Part shown: in pieces, positions 12,701 to 22,575 of the stretch
How the letters are laid out: the number at the start of each line of letters is the position of its first letter
Numbering within the stretch: the stretch's first letter is position 1
NCBI GenBank assembly: GCA_945910005.1
Contig: OX246744.1
Location: 5,038,973-5,102,972 of the forward strand
Direction: 5' to 3'
Source of the DNA: Isoperla grammatica
Lineage: Eukaryota; Arthropoda; Insecta; Plecoptera; Perlodidae
Length of the DNA stretch: 64,000 nt
Notes under the pieces: model-generated
Databases searched by the model: none
Told to the model about the DNA's origin: nothing
The model's input: the letters and a program-made list of their open reading frames with translations, nothing else
Made by a program: the position numbers and the translations under genes

Positions 12701-15700
12701 GAACGTCGTGAATCATCTGAACACTCCGAACACTCCACGCACCACGCCAAAGTGTGGTAAATACGGAGGGAATGGCATTTACACGCACACTCTTGAACGC
12801 GCGCTTTCGTTTCCCTGCGGAGCGTGCGCGCAAGAGTGTGATGCAGTTTTAGACACCACACTCTTGCGCGGCGCTCCAAGACACGGTTTTTCGGCGCTGT
12901 CTTTCCTCTGCACAAGAACGCGACACGCAAGCGTGCGCGCAAGAGTGTACGTGTAAAGGCCGCTAAAGGACGGTGTAACTTTGACAAATCATATAGGTTC
13001 CTCCACTAACCTGGACTGCCGAGCTGTTGACGATAAGAACGAAGCTGTTACACAAGCTTTCGAACCCTCAGATCTGCTCTTACCAACGGTAACTCGTGTT
13101 TCAGAGGATTGTGGTCACCCGTCTACCTCCTGACCTAGCCCGAGGTTGTTTATAACTTCAGTGTTGGTATGGGAACCGGCTAGACTACCGCGACTAAACC
13201 GTTGGTAATATAATTGTGTGTGTGTGTGTGTTTTAACATTAATTCCGGGTCAATAAGTTTCTGCGTGTAACACATTAATATACATGTATCCTGCCTGTTA
13301 CACTGGGAACACTTGTAACCCGTGACCTTGTGTTATTGCGTAGAGGTGAGCGACCACCCAATGTAACGTACCTGTTGCACTGTGATCACCTGCAACCCGT
13401 GACCTTGTGTTATTGCGTAGAGGTGAGCGACCACGCGAGCGGAGAGACGAGCGGCGGTCAGGGGGATTCCCAGCAACAAGAGGTTGCCATGGAGACGACC
13501 GTGCTGACGATATCGGAGGGCGTGGCCAAGGAGGCTCAAGGTCAAGTAGACAACACTTCGCCGGAGAAGTCGTCGACGACAAACAACGGCTCGGCGAGTC
13601 ACCAGAGTCACTTGAGCGACATGTCCAAGGTATACTTATTCATTTAATCAAGCGAGCGAAGCGAGCGTTTCCACTTGACTCTTATGGCACTTCGTTCTGT
13701 TTTGTTTTTTTTGTTTGTTTGTTTGTTTGTTTGTTTGTTTTTTTTTGTTTTTTTTTATGTCCGTCGATAGCGGTCGAACGCAAAGTCCGATCAACTTGAA
13801 ATTTGGACCATCCACAAGCCTTGATGTGGATTGAAGGTGTATAGTTTTGAGGCAAAATCGTTCGAAAAGTTACAAAGTTACACCATAGTTACAGCAAAAT
13901 ATTTTTCTAAAACAAAATGGCGGCAAAATGTGAGATAGCCAGATTTTTCTACAAATTTTTCCGGTCACGAATATGCTAATGTAATGGCGATCTGATAAAT
14001 ATTGGCAAAGTTACACGAAAGTTACTCGAAAATATTTTTCTAAAACGCAGTAACGGCAAAATGTGAGGTGGCTATCTTATAGTAAATTTTTGTCCGGTCA
14101 CGAACATACTAATGTAAACGCGATCCAATACGTATTAGAGGCAGAAATTACATTTCTATTGCTGTCAATAAGTGTTAGTAACGGTGGCGGACCGTGTTGA
14201 AAACATGACCACGAAAATTCTTAGCAACGCACATTGCACTGCATACAACAATGTAAGAAAGTATAATAGCCATGGAAATAAGAACAATTTTTGCAATGCG
14301 CATTCTTGAATTGTTGTTAATAGTTGTTCTTATTAGCATTGAAAACTTTTCGCCAGAAAGTTCGTAGATATTGACGCGCTCGCTTATCAACGCGTCAAAC
14401 AGAGCGTTTTCCTAGTGTATATATATACTATGTCCAAGGGCAACAGATACTTATTTATTTAATATAATATTTTAATATAGTTGTATAAATATATTTTCTT
14501 CAACCATAATATTTGGGACCCGTCTGGGCCTAGGTTAAAATAGGCTCGGGGTGACTCTGGCAAATGTAAGAGGCGACAAAAGGAGACCCTGTCCCTTTCT
14601 AACCTATTCTTCCACTTAAGATTTCTCCTCCCACTTTGGCCTGTCCTGGACCCCCCAATGACTATTGACTATACCTTCGCGATGTACAATGGATACGCCT
14701 TATTACCTGAGCCCTCAAATAGTTCAAGTTGTCTAATTTTATCTAAATAGAGTCAGTTTTGCATTATAGTTTGGAGACAGTCAATAGATATTGATAGTAA
14801 ATAATTTCTAAATTTTGATGAAGAATGTAGTTTTTAAAGACACTAACAAAAAACCTTAAATTTTCGCGGTTTTCGAGAGTTTTGTATTGAATACTCTAAG
14901 AGCAAAGTGGTGCTTTGGAATACAAATATATTAAGTTTGACATAGTTTGGATCTCCACCCCCCTACTTAATTATGTCACCACCGCCCAACAACAAAAATG
15001 ACTGATTATTAATAATATAATTTTAAATTAATAAACATGATATAGTTGTCTTGTTGTCACGGGGGTAAAAGGTGGTCACATAGCGATGGAGGGGAATAAA
15101 ATCTCAAGTATATTACGATGTGACTAACGAGTTGTTGTGTTCGCTCTTTAGGTTGAGATTCTGAAAGAGAAGGAGGTGGTCGTAGTGAACAACAGCCACA
15201 AGGAGAGAATGCTACAGAAGAAAGAGAAGAAAGAGAGCTTGGAAGCGAAGAGAGAACGAAAAGCAGCCAAGACGTTGGCGATTATCACAGGTATAACTTT
15301 AATTAAGGCTGTACTTCCACCTACCCTGTGTAACTCCCGATTTCGTTGCGTTAAAACTAATTTAAAATGTGTTTAAATGTCCCAAATGTAAATCAAAATA
15401 AGTCATTCTGTATTGAGAATTAATCTTTTTTTTTATGAATCAATATGTTCGTTTTTCAGATGCTCCTAGTGTGAAAGGTGTCCAGCAACATCAACAAGTG
15501 TTTTTCATATCATACCCTTGGTAACTGTGATTTGTTTAGATATTTACCTGAATAGCCCTCAAATATATATCCCCTACTTATTGTAAATGTACCCTCGCTA
15601 GATATTTATCTGAATAACCCTCTAAAATATATATCCCCTACTTATTGTAAATGTACCCTCGCTGTTAATTCCCAGGCGCGTTCGTCGTGTGCTGGCTCCC

Positions 15701-15914
15701 CTTCTTCATCATGGCCCTGTTGATGCCACTCTGCGAGTCCTGCTACATTAACGACGCGATGGCCTCGTTCTTCCTGTGGCTCGGCTACTTCAACTCCACC
15801 CTCAACCCGGTCATCTACACAATCTTCTCGCCAGAGTTCCGTATGGCCTTCAAGAGGATCCTATGCGGCGCCAAACATCCGCGACATTCGAGACTTACCG
15901 GTAAAATGCGATAG
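6567..15914 (+). CDS. 5-HT1-type serotonin receptor, 3' part (seven exons, TM4 to C-terminus)
   Basis: Rhodopsin-type G protein-coupled receptor for serotonin; the insect 5-HT1 class typically couples to Gi/o and lowers cAMP at the plasma membrane. Exons: 6567-6759, 10901-11094, 12277-12407, 12997-13088, 13423-13629, 15152-15290 and 15676-15914. All phases are compatible (2,0,2,1,0,0,1 in order). They give 397 complete residues before TAG. Visible landmarks: the residues after the DRY arginine (YWAVT-VDYIH), TM4 and ECL2 with FGWKDPEYL and a Cys, TM5 (FYVPLLVILCLYWKIFQTAR), a Lys/Ser-rich third intracellular loop of about 210-220 residues, then KRERKAAKTLAIITG, TM6 CWLPFF, TM7 LGYFNSTLNPVIYTIFSPEF and a short Cys-containing tail. 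These match insect 5-HT1A/1B receptors closely. TM1-TM3 exons are not in the window. Class confidence is high; the 1A versus 1B assignment is not made. Confidence 0.95.
6695..7640 (+). repeat. 74-bp minisatellite made of an exon end plus its splice donor
   Basis: CTGAATACC recurs at 6695, 6769, 6840, 6914 and 6988 and onward at 74-bp steps (one 71-bp unit), giving about 13 units. Each unit repeats the last about 65 bases of the exon (YLHRINVQQKCLPSQDIGYQ) plus about 9 intron bases. Units 2-13 lie in the intron. GT donors in CAG|GTGAG context fall at 6760, 6831, 6979, 7053, 7127, 7201, 7275, 7349, 7423, 7497 and 7571. The unit at about 6905 has CT instead of GT, and the last unit lost the site. 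Reading through the first donor meets TAG in unit 2 (6820-6822). Confidence 0.95.
7639..7902. mobile_element. hAT-like MITE (CAGGGYCC termini)
   Basis: The left end reads CAGGGTCCGGATTCACAAG and the inverted right end reads CAGGACCTGGATTCACAAG, followed on both sides by a TCTTTTT tract and RGACCGGC-like sequence. About 264 bp, no ORF. It abuts the last 74-bp repeat unit. A relative lies at 63599-63774. No clear target duplication. Confidence 0.7.
7903..9670. other. intron sequence without recognised exon
   Basis: Holds G-runs at about 8562-8579 and 8900-8913 and a GC-richer patch at 9395-9500 that I could not assign. ORFs here lack family motifs and do not fit the receptor phases. Confidence 0.5.
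9669..9786. mobile_element. short palindromic MITE, copy 1
   Basis: Arms GCTTTCGTCACAGGCGAGG and its reverse complement face each other across about 75 bp, with inner inverted GTAGCCAA motifs. A second member lies at 23488-23600. No coding capacity. Confidence 0.8.
10284..10555 (+). mobile_element. tRNA-Gly-derived SINE, 5'-truncated copy
   Basis: Aligns with the 3' part of the fuller copy at 11752-12165: TCACTCAATGAATT, GTTGTTCTGAATCG, CACTGTCCAATCACTG, TTGATTGGTTAT, GGGTTGGTTTAGTCGCTTT, AAATCAGTCTTGTT. It ends in a (TTTA)n-like tail. The tRNA head is missing. Confidence 0.8.
10588..10880 (+). mobile_element. tRNA-derived SINE with poly(T) tail
   Basis: The head has an A-box-like TGGCTCAGCGG and a B-box GGTTCGATTCC, with seven-base GGTGGCT/AGCCACC pairing like an acceptor stem. 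The anticodon arm is not canonical, so it is not a functional tRNA gene. An unrelated body follows (TTTTCCTCAGTCGTAAAGGC, CTATAACGGGTATCCC), ending in about 18 T. The T tract lies 20 bp upstream of the receptor exon at 10901. Confidence 0.8.
10901..11094 (+). CDS. 5-HT1-type receptor exon: TM5 and start of ICL3
   Basis: Acceptor TTTTCAG and donor GCG|GTGAGA. Phase 0 in, two bases left over. Encodes IFATCSTFYVPLLVILCLYW, then KIFQTARKRIHRR and a Pro/Lys-rich segment of the third loop. The polypyrimidine tract is largely the T tail of the preceding SINE. Confidence 0.95.
11151..11299. mobile_element. 149-bp MITE with about 27-bp perfect terminal inverted repeats
   Basis: Ends AGGGCCGGTATTTCAATGTC and its reverse complement, continuing to CAGTTAAA. 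Flanked by TTA/TAA. No ORF. In the intron after the TM5 exon. Confidence 0.9.
11752..12165 (+). mobile_element. tRNA-Gly-derived SINE, fullest copy
   Basis: The head resembles tRNA-Gly(TCC): TGGTTAGCATCCCTGCTTCC then GGTCCCGGGTTCAAATCCCG (B box). The body shares GTTGTTCTGAATCGGCC, CCAATCACTGATTCAT, GATTGGTTATCGCTCACTCG and AAATCAGTTTAGTTACTGAG with copies at 10284 and 59793. It ends in (TTTA)n at about 12146-12163. The 5' acceptor half of the tRNA is missing, so this is a retroposon. Confidence 0.85.
12277..12407 (+). CDS. 5-HT1-type receptor exon: ICL3 segment
   Basis: Acceptor GTCCACAG and donor CAAG|GTGAGG. The first base completes an Arg; then FRRIKSSKKSSAAEAL and an acidic end (LEEEMVENQ); one base is left over. 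Phase fits both neighbours. The third loop is poorly conserved among receptors, so support is phase, splice sites and composition. Confidence 0.85.
12513..12964. mobile_element. CpG-rich foldback element
   Basis: Terminal inverted repeats: CGGCCTTTACACGTATACAC at 12516 faces the reverse complement ending at 12963. Inside, CACTCTTGCGCGC and its complement recur several times and a block with AAAACTGTCCGTGTAAAAGC is duplicated at about 12577 and 12664. Markedly richer in CpG than its surroundings. The right end is 32 bp before the exon at 12997. Overlapping ORFs are repeat artefacts. Confidence 0.8.
12997..13088 (+). CDS. 5-HT1-type receptor exon: ICL3 segment (short)
   Basis: Acceptor ATATAG (weak pyrimidine tract) and donor ACG|GTAACT. 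Two bases finish a Gly, then 30 codons including SSTNLDCRAVDDKNEAV and ending LLLPT. It is open only in the phase demanded by its neighbours and restores phase 0 for the next exon. It could be a skipped or alternative exon, but skipping it (92 bp) would break the frame. Confidence 0.75.
13262..13440 (+). repeat. 81-bp repeat that duplicates a splice-acceptor region
   Basis: GTGACCTTGTGTTATTGCGT followed by AGAGGTGAGCGACCAC occurs at about 13320 and again at about 13401; a partial third copy (CTGTTACACTG, CACTTGTAACCC) starts near 13285. The downstream copy includes the acceptor used at 13423. The upstream copy has an identical acceptor (GTAGAG|GTGAGC) that would enter TAA after six codons. 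Confidence 0.9.
13423..13629 (+). CDS. 5-HT1-type receptor exon: ICL3 segment (69 codons)
   Basis: Acceptor GCGTAGAG and donor AAG|GTATAC, phase 0 at both ends. Encodes VSDHASGETSGGQGDSQQQE through HQSHLSDMSK. Ser/Thr/Gln-rich, typical of a long, disordered third loop. Being 3n, it could be skipped in frame. Confidence 0.85.
13690..13760 (+). repeat. (GTTT)n microsatellite
   Basis: About twelve GTTT-type units and T-runs in the intron after the 69-codon exon. It is preceded by AGCGAGCGAAGCGAGCG and followed by AAAATGGCGGCAAAATG-type sequence that looks like an unassigned transposon. Confidence 0.7.
14520..14720 (+). mobile_element. retroelement 3'-region fragment (pair with 31.1 kb)
   Basis: Shares AATAGGCTC, GTGACTCTG, GTAAGAGGCGA, GAGACCCTGTCCCTT, TTTCTCCTCCCACTT and CGATGTACAATGGAT-like words with 31106-31480, which ends in (TCAA)n. 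Class inferred from that tail. Confidence 0.55.
14945..15102. mobile_element. MITE, family also at 22.4 kb
   Basis: CTCCACCCCCC and TGTCACCACCG on the left face TTGTCACGGGGG, GGTGGTCACATAGC and GATGGAGGGG on the right. The right half matches 22506-22550 (TTGTCACGGAG, GGTCGGGTAGC, TGGAGGGG). It ends about 50 bp before the exon at 15152. Confidence 0.55.
15152..15290 (+). CDS. 5-HT1-type receptor exon: end of ICL3 and start of TM6
   Basis: Acceptor CTCTTTAG and donor ACAG|GTATAA; one base left over. Encodes a charged stretch (LQKKEKKESLEAKRERKAAK) then TLAIIT. The KRERKAAKTLAIITG block is a hallmark of insect 5-HT1 receptors and is the G-protein-contact end of the loop. Confidence 0.95.
15676..15914 (+). 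CDS. 5-HT1-type receptor last exon: TM6, TM7, tail
   Basis: Acceptor AATTCCCAG. Encodes GAFVVCWLPFFIMALLMPLC, TM7 FLWLGYFNSTLNPVIYTIFS (NPVIY = the NPxxY motif), PEFRMAFKRILCGAKH and GKMR, then TAG at 15912. Cys in RILCG is a likely palmitoylation site. The stop is followed at once by the 31-bp minisatellite. Confidence 0.97.
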
Positions 15915-15915
15915 A

Positions 15916-16346
15916 ACGAGCACCGATCCTTGGAGAACACTTTGGTACGAGCAACGATCCCTGGAGAACACCTTGGTACGAGCACCGTTCCTTGGAGAAA
16001 ACCTTGGTACGAGCAAAGATCCCTGGAGAACGCCTTGGTACGAGCACCGATCCCTGGAGAACACTTTGGTACGAGCATCGATCCCTGGAGAACACCTTGG
16101 TACGAGCATCGATCCCTGGAGAACAGCTTGGTACGAGCACCGATCCCTGGAGAACACTTTGGTACGAGAACCGATCCCTGGAGAACACCTTGGTACGAGC
16201 GTCGATCCCTGGAGAACACCTTGCTACGAGCATCGATCCCTGGAGAACACTTTGGTACGAGAACCGATCCCTGGAGAACACCTTGGTACGAGCAAAGATC
16301 CCTGGAGAACACTTTGGTACGAGCATTGATCCCTGGAGAACACCTT
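15916..16346 (+). repeat. 31-bp minisatellite in the 3' UTR
   Basis: GATCCCTGGAGAACACC-TTGGTACGAGCA repeats at 15925, 15956, 15987, 16018 and onward, about 14 units. The 31-bp unit lacks stop codons in any frame, so open frames run through it on both strands, including the frame directly after the receptor stop (to 16418). Confidence 0.97.
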
Positions 16347-19300
16347 GCAAATATATCGAGAGTGGGTCTTAGAGAACGCCTTCGTCATTATGATCTATAT
16401 AGATACGTTCAAAATTGACTTTAGTAGGGCACTGATTCAAAGGACTCGGAATTGGTATGCACTAGTAGATTGCAATAAGAACGAGATTCGATAATTGAAG
16501 AACACCTGGTCGTCGCAATCTATACAAATACGTTCCAAATTGACTTCAATAGGGCACAGATTAAAACTATTAAAAATGGTTGGTAAATTATGCATTGCGT
16601 TCAAATATATCGCCCATTGGAGACCTTCGTTATCATATTATAATCTATCCAAATACGTTCGGAATTAATTCGGAAAAGATTTAAATGTTTAAAAATGATC
16701 TTTAAATTTTTGGGAGAAATCGCAAATATACAGATAACCTAACCTTGATAGAAGATCTTGGCTATTACAATCTAACAACAGTTTAGCGTTCGGAATTAAT
16801 TTTAAATGGTAACAGATCTAATGCATTCGAAAGTGGTTGCAAATACGTAGATAATAAAGAACACCTGTCTTAAAATCTATCTAATAGCATTCGGAATTGG
16901 TGATGAAGTCAAAACTTGTTTAAGATATGCTATGAACCGCAAATATTCGGATAACTAATCTTTGAACAACAAATTTGTTAGAATCTATCCGATTACGTTT
17001 AGAATTTGCCGATTTGGTCACAACATTCAAAACTGGTCACTAATCCAAATTTTTTAAATTGTCGTACATTGTACACTTATTCGGTATTAATTACTTTTAA
17101 GACAGAGCAACAAATTTCTATAGGTAGAAATAAAAAAGAACCAATAACGGATGTGCTTGTAGAGAATCTTGCATTTTTTCATTTCTTGTTTTGTTGCTTT
17201 GATTTCAAAACAGAACAGAACATTGCTAGAATTTGTTGGAAAACAACTAGATTATTTTATTTCCAATGGTACCTATCCTAAATAAAATAACGATTTAGCT
17301 TTTATATGATATGTGTACGACGTAAAAAACGTACGTTAGATGAGAAAAAATTGGAAATTAATGTAATATCAAAATATTAAAGTAGGTTACATTGAAGGGC
17401 ACTTTTGGTATTATCTCCATCTAAATAAAAACTTTTTAGACAAGGATCACAGTTGATTTTATTTGTTTAGATATGTATTGATCGTTATCAAATAAACATC
17501 AGTACATTGCAGGTTCCAGATGAAACAATGAAACATATTTTGTTTAGTATTTTATTTTACAAAAAAATTATACATGACACCGATTGTGTCTTTATAAACA
17601 ATGTAGTTAAGGCCGGCCACTTAAATAGATAATAGGAGAATGATTGATCAAATATTGAGCAACTTCTTTATGATAACCTCTATCATCATATATATATATA
17701 TATATAAATAATATATATCCGCAAAAAACATTGAAAACTTGTTACTAAATAGAGTTTGATTAAAAAATTAAACAGTAGGCAAAAATCCTTGAAGATGCGA
17801 GGGTAATTTTCTAAATTGATGTGGATTCTTATCTTATAAAATGGGTCAAGGTTTATGTATGTGTATGAAAACATTGCTAAAAAAAAACATTACTGAAAAG
17901 TCATAGTCATACTCAAAGTCAAACAAATCCTTTGTAAACACCTAAACTGATTTTTGGCCAGTTTTATTTGAAAATCTCCACAAAATATCATACGAACGTT
18001 CGTACATTTAAATGCTTATTTGGAAAATTTAACTGTTTTGAGAGACAATTTGTATTTTGAAGCCAGAACTTGTTTTTTTACAAGATGTGAACATGGTTTT
18101 GTTAATCATGTCGCTTGGAGTTTCTGGGTATGTTTACCTCATCATTAAAACTTAATAGTACATCGATTAACAATATTAAAAAGAGTTTTGACAAAGCAGT
18201 TATCATTTTGCCTTATCTCAAATTGTTTAAAAAATGTCTTAAACTCTATACTGACTATTACCATGCCACAATGAAATCTACATATATTTGTTGACATTTT
18301 CCAGATAATATTTTAATTTGATATATAACACGCTCAGCAAATATATTAATTAGAATAAACCAATAGACCATTTTCAGAATTGATCTACGATCTTTAGATA
18401 GAACTATCACGTCCCTCTAGATGAATTCTGAAAATTATCTATTAGTAAAAATGTGCCCGTTACAAAAAAAAAGCAAGACGAATGGTTCTGAGGTAAATCG
18501 CTTTCAAACCAAACTATTCAATGGAAAAGTATGTTGGTCAACTTATTATTGAACTAAGACAAAGTCATATAAAACGATCAAATTTGAGTAAAGAATCTCT
18601 TTAACAATAGGGAGGGTACTGATTATGTAGATCTCTTAAATTAGTTAAAATACTATTATCAACTGTACACACCTACATTCTATCTTGCTTCGTGGAACAT
18701 TTAAACATCCTACAAAATCTTATTTGTGTGTATTCATAATCTGAAACAAGAACTATTTAAAATATTTGAATAAGGAAAGATTTCATCCAAGGTGATCAAA
18801 AAAGTCGAACTTCTTCTTAAATATTCAAAGTGCGGATTGAATATTGTTTAACTAATCCGAAAGAATTTTTAAGAAACCATTTAGTTAAAATGTCTGTCCT
18901 TACCGGACCTAAAGTCACCTACTTAAGAGTCGGGTCGATACTCAAAAGTAACGATTTGTTGTTTTCCTGTAGAAGATCTTGTGGATTGGACTAATGCTAT
19001 GAAGTGCTTCGATACAAAACTATCCTTTGTTTTACGTTTCACCTTTCAATACACAAACATATTTCATTTGTACAAGGCAACCTTGTGTTTCGCGGTCAAC
19101 TTATGACGCCAGAAATGTGTTTTAACAATCGTTACCAGTGAAATATATAAGATATTAAATAATGTGGTGCAAAATTGAAATATATTTAAAAAATCTACGA
19201 GGCCTATAGCGTATTGTTCAACTGATGCTGAATAAGAAATCATTGTATGGAATACAAACATTATGAACCGGAATGTACATTCGTTTATAAGAATATACAA

Positions 19301-22300
19301 ATAAGTGTAAATATTATTTTTACAAATGTGACGGATTATACTAAAAGTACTCTTTTCAAAGAGGAATGCGAAATGTGAATGGATTTTTTTTAAATACATA
19401 CTTTGAATTACTCATATGTGTTACTATATGGTAAATAATCATTTAATTTGCATCGTATGTAAAGAACGTTTGGTTTGTTATTATAAATATAAGTTGATAA
19501 CCGGCTACGACTGTCCTAGATTTTGTAAATTGTCAGAGATATATGGCGTTAAACTAATAATATCCAATACAAACTTTCTGGCAGTGTTTTCTAGTGAGGG
19601 ATGTAAATAGTTTAAATATTTGTTTGGAAAACGTGAATTGAAATGAATTAATTCACTATATAAATACGTTCAAAAGAAAATGATTGAAGAATCGATAAAT
19701 TGACATAATTTAATTTTTATTATTGTGGCTATTCTTGATAGAGAGGTTTTTAATATTAACCTTACTTTAAGGTATCGTTATGTATTATCGAAAAACGTTG
19801 TTTTAAATGTATATAAAACCTATGATTTTTTAAACTCTAATATAATAGAAAAGATTTTCCAGAAAAGGAGCACATTTCTTTGAGTTTAACAAAATGATTT
19901 TTCGGAAAATGATCGATTTTCTTTGAGTTTAACGTCTCCGATATTTACACTATACTAAACAGCTACTATACGGTTATTTTCGGAGAGACGGGCACTATAG
20001 AAATAGAATAGAATTTAATAATGTATTTCATCTAATTTAAAATGTATTTAAAAATGTATAGATCAAGTTTTAATTCTTGTGTAGATACTATGTAAAAAAA
20101 AAAACGAAATATTTATCGTCTTAAATCTGTGATTTTGTTGGAAATAAATAAATATATATATTTTTAAGTGTCAAAAATATTTAGATTTTAGAATATGAAA
20201 TCCATAAAGGGAATATCAACAATGTACGGGAAAAACTGTTTCCGCAAAAAAAAACAGGGGGTATATTGTACATTAATAAGACCTTAATTCTAAAGGTGCC
20301 AAAGAATATGATATAGATGTTTCAAATTTTAAAGAAATTCGTGACTTTCTAACTACCAGCATAAACAATGAAGAACATTGTGTAATATAATGCATAAAAA
20401 AAATGTGTAAACATGTAAATATTGCAACCTGGTTTACAGTTTATATTTAATCTCATGAAAATGAAAACTACCTGCTGATAAACGACATGTTATTAAGAGT
20501 ACTTCAGATAATCTAAGTGTAAAGATCCGACAGAAAATCAGTTGGCATTCTTACATACATTTTAAATATCAATTGGGTTATAGTGGAACACTGCGAAAAC
20601 TTCAATAAAACCCAAAACAGAAACATTTTTACCTAATAGACATTCCGAGATAAGTGAAAAACAGAAATTCTAATATGAGAATACACAGGTGTATATATAA
20701 AATTATCCCGTGCATTAATATCACGACTAAAGTCTTACTAAGCCAATGGTCAATTGTAAATAACTTGGTCTTATAATAGTAAATAAAATTATTAGTGTAA
20801 TAGTTATTTAAACGAAAGATTGTAAATGTTATGTTAAGATAAAGATATTTTACGAAAGCTGCATGCATGAAATCATATTATTAGTTATTTAAAATTAAAG
20901 ATTTAAAGTTTTAAGTAAATTATAATGATACAGGGAAATAATCAAACTTGATTATTTATAAAATATAAAATATATTTATATGAGACGAATGTTTAATTTT
21001 TATGCCAGATCTTGAATTTATTTAAAATTTGTAACTGTAAAATTAAAGCAGAATTTATATGTGTGCAATTATTTAGATACAAACAAATTATGAATATCAT
21101 ACTTTAATCGATTGAAACGAAACGTTGTATTCATTTTTCGTTCATGAATCAATTTTTATTTCCGTTCCTACTTGAACAACAGCTAAAATAAATAATTTAT
21201 TTTTCTAGATTGGAGAGTTTAAATCATACTCTGTAAAGTATAGAGCAAATAATATAAATGTGACACAATTCTGGAAACTATATTTCTGAAGTGAATAATT
21301 TCACTACTTTCAACACCAGTGAAAATTTAGACACATTACATAAAAGGTTTGCAAATATATTTGGTGACATATTTGCAAAACGGCTTTAAGGTGTGATTTT
21401 AAAACCGTACTGAAGACTTGACATATCCTCCATAAGATACATTAATTATTGTCATGAAACATATAATAGGCAATATAAAACAACCTACTGATAATTAGTT
21501 ACATTTTAAATTTACAAATAAAACACAAAATGTTCTAAAAACAGACACAATATCTTCTGGAATAAATATTTACTTAAACGGTAGAAAGTTTTTTGTTTGA
21601 CACTTTTAAACTAGCTTATATGAAAATGTTATAAATTAACATATACAATATTATGTAATATTTTCATAAATATTACTTAATTAAGATAAACCTTACTGTT
21701 ACGAAGCCTACACTTTCTAGATATTATGTCTAGAGAACGGTGAAGAACGTTAAGGATCAATTTAATATTTTTAATCATTTACTTTAAAAAACGATAGTTA
21801 CAAATTTAAAAAAAATAGTATTATAAAAAAATTATGGTTTTTGACCTAACGTATACACATTTACTCTCTGCTTTCGAAACAGTTACAAATCGTGAATAGA
21901 TTTGAAGGTGTTGGTACTGGTATATATGTATGTGCAAAGCCATGCCCAGAATGTCTGTGTTGTATATGTGTACCCAATGAATTCTAATATACGATATATT
22001 ATTATTATTATCTGTCCGTACTTAACTTGCATAAATGTGTGTATTTATTCACTGTTATCAATCAAACCCTGCTGTCACGTTGTGGACTACCGAAAGTGTT
22101 TTGTAAATAAAGATTATCTAAAACGATTATGAGTATTGTTGGTATGTATTGATTTAGATGTGAATATTACAACAATAAAAAAAACCTATATGCCCCCACC
22201 GATGTAGGTAGCTCAGCAACCGGTTCTTATGGTCATTTTTGTATTGTTCTTGGCTCTCGCAACAGCATTGATTTTTCTAAAATGTCACCAAATAAATAAA

Positions 22301-22376
22301 TTACTATCGAAACACTGTTGAAACGTACAATAGTAAATTACATACAAAGTACAACATACAACATGTATAGGCAAAA
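16347..22376. other. AT-rich receptor 3' flank, no recognised gene
   Basis: Probably 3' UTR and intergenic DNA. Contains a TA microsatellite at about 17688-17705 and several AATAAA words (for example near 17280 and 20145), but none can be tied to the transcript end. Short ORFs are what AT-rich sequence gives by chance. Confidence 0.5.
18361..18446. mobile_element. about 86-bp MITE
   Basis: AATAGACCATTTTCAGAATTGATC faces GAATTCTGAAAATTATCTATT as imperfect inverted termini; it carries CTTTAGATAGAACTATCACG like the repeat at 4175-4345. Confidence 0.6.
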
Positions 22377-22575
22377 AACTGTAAGAATGACGGCCCCCTC
22401 CTTAACCCCTCCACTGCTACCCGACCCCCCTCAACTCCATGAAACAACAAACTGAACAACTAAAACAAACTGATTTTCAGTTACGTGTTTCATTTTGTCA
22501 TGTTGTCACGGAGTTGAGGGGGGTCGGGTAGCTGTGGAGGGGATATGGAGGGGGCCATCATTCTTACAGTTTCTT
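22377..22575. mobile_element. 200-bp MITE with about 65-bp inverted arms
   Basis: AAACTGTAAGAATGACGGCC, CCCCCTCC and CTACCCGACCCCCCTCAACTCC on the left face their complements on the right (GAGTTGAGGGGGGTCGGGTAG, GGAGGGGGCCATCATTCTTACAG). No ORF of its own. Confidence 0.85.

Noticed and set aside
12448..12987. 179-codon Arg/Cys-rich minus-strand ORF
   Set aside because: Covers the CpG-rich foldback; the GC-rich repeat has few stop codons, and overlapping ORFs exist on both strands.
15815..16418. Overlapping ORFs of 98-165 codons on both strands after the receptor
   Set aside because: By-product of a 31-bp unit with no stop in any frame; only the frame directly after the receptor stop deserves a readthrough test.
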